From Desulfosarcina sp. OttesenSCG-928-A07 (GTDB lineage Bacteria; Desulfobacterota; Desulfobacteria; Desulfobacterales; Desulfosarcinaceae), in NCBI GenBank assembly GCA_030267325.1, contig JAJDJS010000026.1:1-35604 (forward strand): a DNA stretch of 35,604 nucleotides, in the 5' to 3' direction. Below the pieces are notes generated by a model, which saw only the letters and a list, made by a program, of their open reading frames with translations, did not search any database and had not been told where the DNA came from. Below, piece after piece: positions 34,646 to 35,604 of this stretch; within the stretch, counting starts at the first letter, position 1, and each line of letters starts with the position of its first letter. The position numbers and the translations under genes are program-made.

Positions 34646-35604
34646 ATGACGGCAAAAAGACACGAAAATGAAACTGTCGAATTCAAGAAAACACTGGGAC
34701 AGCTCAAGGAAGGCATCATTTCCATTTCTGCCATACTGAACAAGCATGGCGAAGGCGAGCTGTGGTTCGGCATCCGTGATGACGGAATCCCCGTGGGCAT
34801 AAATGTCGGCGCAAAAACAATCCGCGATATTTCCCAAGCCATTGCCGCCCACATTGATCCCAAAATCTATCCTGAAATCACCACCCACGGGGTTGATGGG
34901 ATGCAGTGTATCAAGGTGGTTTTTTCTGGACAGGACGCACCCTATTCCGCTTATGGCAGGCCCTATATCCGGGTTGGCGATGCAGACCGCCGGCTAAGCG
35001 CGCAGGAACTGCAACACTTTATCGTCCGAAAACAACGCGCTGTTTTGCGTTGGGATTCCGAACCGGGCAAAGCGCCGCTTGCGGACATGGATATAAAGAA
35101 GGTCCGCGCCTTTGTGGAACGTGCCGGGTTAAAATGGCATTCTCTGCATTCAGCCATGGAAAATCTTGGTTTGCTGGTGGAAGACAAACTGGTCAATACG
35201 GCCCCGTTGTTTTTCAGCAAAAAACCGGCATTAAAACTCCGGTGCGCGGTGTTCGGCACAGATACAACGTCTTTTATTATAGACAGACAGGACTTTGACG
35301 GCAATATTCTGGAACTTATTGAAGAAGCACAAAAATATATACTGAAAAACATTTACATCGGAATGCGCCTGGAGGGACTTTACCGGGTGGATGTGCCGGA
35401 AATCGCGATTCCGGCAATTCGCGAAGCCATTATCAATGCGTTTTGCCATCGTGATTATCGTGATCCTGAATATGTGCAGGTTGCCGTGTTCAAAAACCGT
35501 GTGGAAATTCGCAATCCCGGGACTCTTTTCGGTGGGATCACAATTGAGTCTTTGCGCCACGGCAAATTGTCCCGAAGACGAAATCCACTCATTGCGCAAC
35601 TGCT
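34646..35604 (+). CDS. AlbA_2/HATPase-domain protein (truncated at window end)
   Basis: The gene starts at ATG 34646 and runs off the window with no stop. At least 319 residues are open. Residues 1-110 form an AlbA_2 (Schlafen-like) domain (VEFKKTLGQLKEGIISISAI, LWFGIRDDGIPVGI, PYIRVGDADRRLS). A DNA-binding-like spacer follows, and from about 245 comes a histidine-kinase-type ATPase region: PAIREAIINAFCHRDYRDPE carries the Asn and His of the N-box, and VEIRNPGTLFGG the next motif. Such proteins are often called predicted transcriptional regulators and often lie in genomic accessory regions. The role is unknown. The ribosome-binding site is weak. Confidence 0.83.
   Translation, partial: MTAKRHENETVEFKKTLGQLKEGIISISAILNKHGEGELWFGIRDDGIPVGINVGAKTIRDISQAIAAHIDPKIYPEITTHGVDGMQCIKVVFSGQDAPYSAYGRPYIRVGDADRRLSAQELQHFIVRKQRAVLRWDSEPGKAPLADMDIKKVRAFVERAGLKWHSLHSAMENLGLLVEDKLVNTAPLFFSKKPALKLRCAVFGTDTTSFIIDRQDFDGNILELIEEAQKYILKNIYIGMRLEGLYRVDVPEIAIPAIREAIINAFCHRDYRDPEYVQVAVFKNRVEIRNPGTLFGGITIESLRHGKLSRRRNPLIAQL

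Overview
The window looks like chromosome from a sulfate-reducing deltaproteobacterium (Desulfobacterota), probably a Desulfobacteraceae-type complete oxidiser. This is inferred from gene content, not from a marker gene: a fused lactate dehydrogenase subunit (LutB+LutA) beside its LutC partner, a Desulfovibrio-type flavodoxin, a methylenetetrahydrofolate reductase fused to a MetV-like cysteine domain (the Wood-Ljungdahl form), a propionyl-CoA synthetase-type acyl-CoA ligase, and an RnfB-type ferredoxin protein. No rRNA, tRNA or CRISPR array was seen.

Layout. 1-4131: a decayed TetR regulator gene followed by an intact lipoprotein adaptor/ABC ATPase/ABC permease export operon. 4269-5856 (minus): lrp/asnC, gcvH and gph in one likely operon. 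6183-8953: lactate oxidation pair lutC and lutB-lutA, followed by a wreck of a lactate permease gene. 9539-10404: flavodoxin and a Cys-rich unknown protein. 10558-13527 (minus): MoxR ATPase, VWA/metallopeptidase-like protein and an unknown protein. 13835-16074: queA-tgt for queuosine. 16433-18043: metF-metV fusion. 18124-18525: an epimerase fragment beside a 20-bp tandem repeat. 18837-20503: a YeiH-type membrane transporter and a 56-residue membrane peptide. 21386-23296: acyl-CoA synthetase. 24168-26278: exbB-exbD-tonB. 26358-27386 (minus): an OleA-like condensing enzyme. 27532-27735 (minus): cold-shock protein with a TTG start and a long leader. 28124-32065 (minus): DRTGG protein, RnfB fused to a GltD-like flavoprotein, RseC-like protein and a second LUD protein. 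32377-34535: purine nucleoside phosphorylase and a SAH/MTA-type deaminase, overlapping by 4 bases. 34646-end: a truncated AlbA_2/HATPase protein.

The spaces between genes hold much debris: pieces that look like the 3' end (about 16124-16190) and the 5' end (about 20870-21227) of group II introns, an IS3-type orfA stub (23607-23708), a lactate permease remnant (8958-9201), an epimerase remnant, and several long inverted repeats. The window therefore mixes a stable energy-metabolism core with a history of mobile-element insertion and decay.

The most interesting points are the RnfB-GltD fusion without other rnf genes, the MoxR/VWA/unknown triad, the phosphorylase-deaminase pair that could form a 5'-deoxyinosine/methylthioinosine salvage route, the split group II intron remnants, and the mirrored promoter-like elements upstream of the cold-shock gene.
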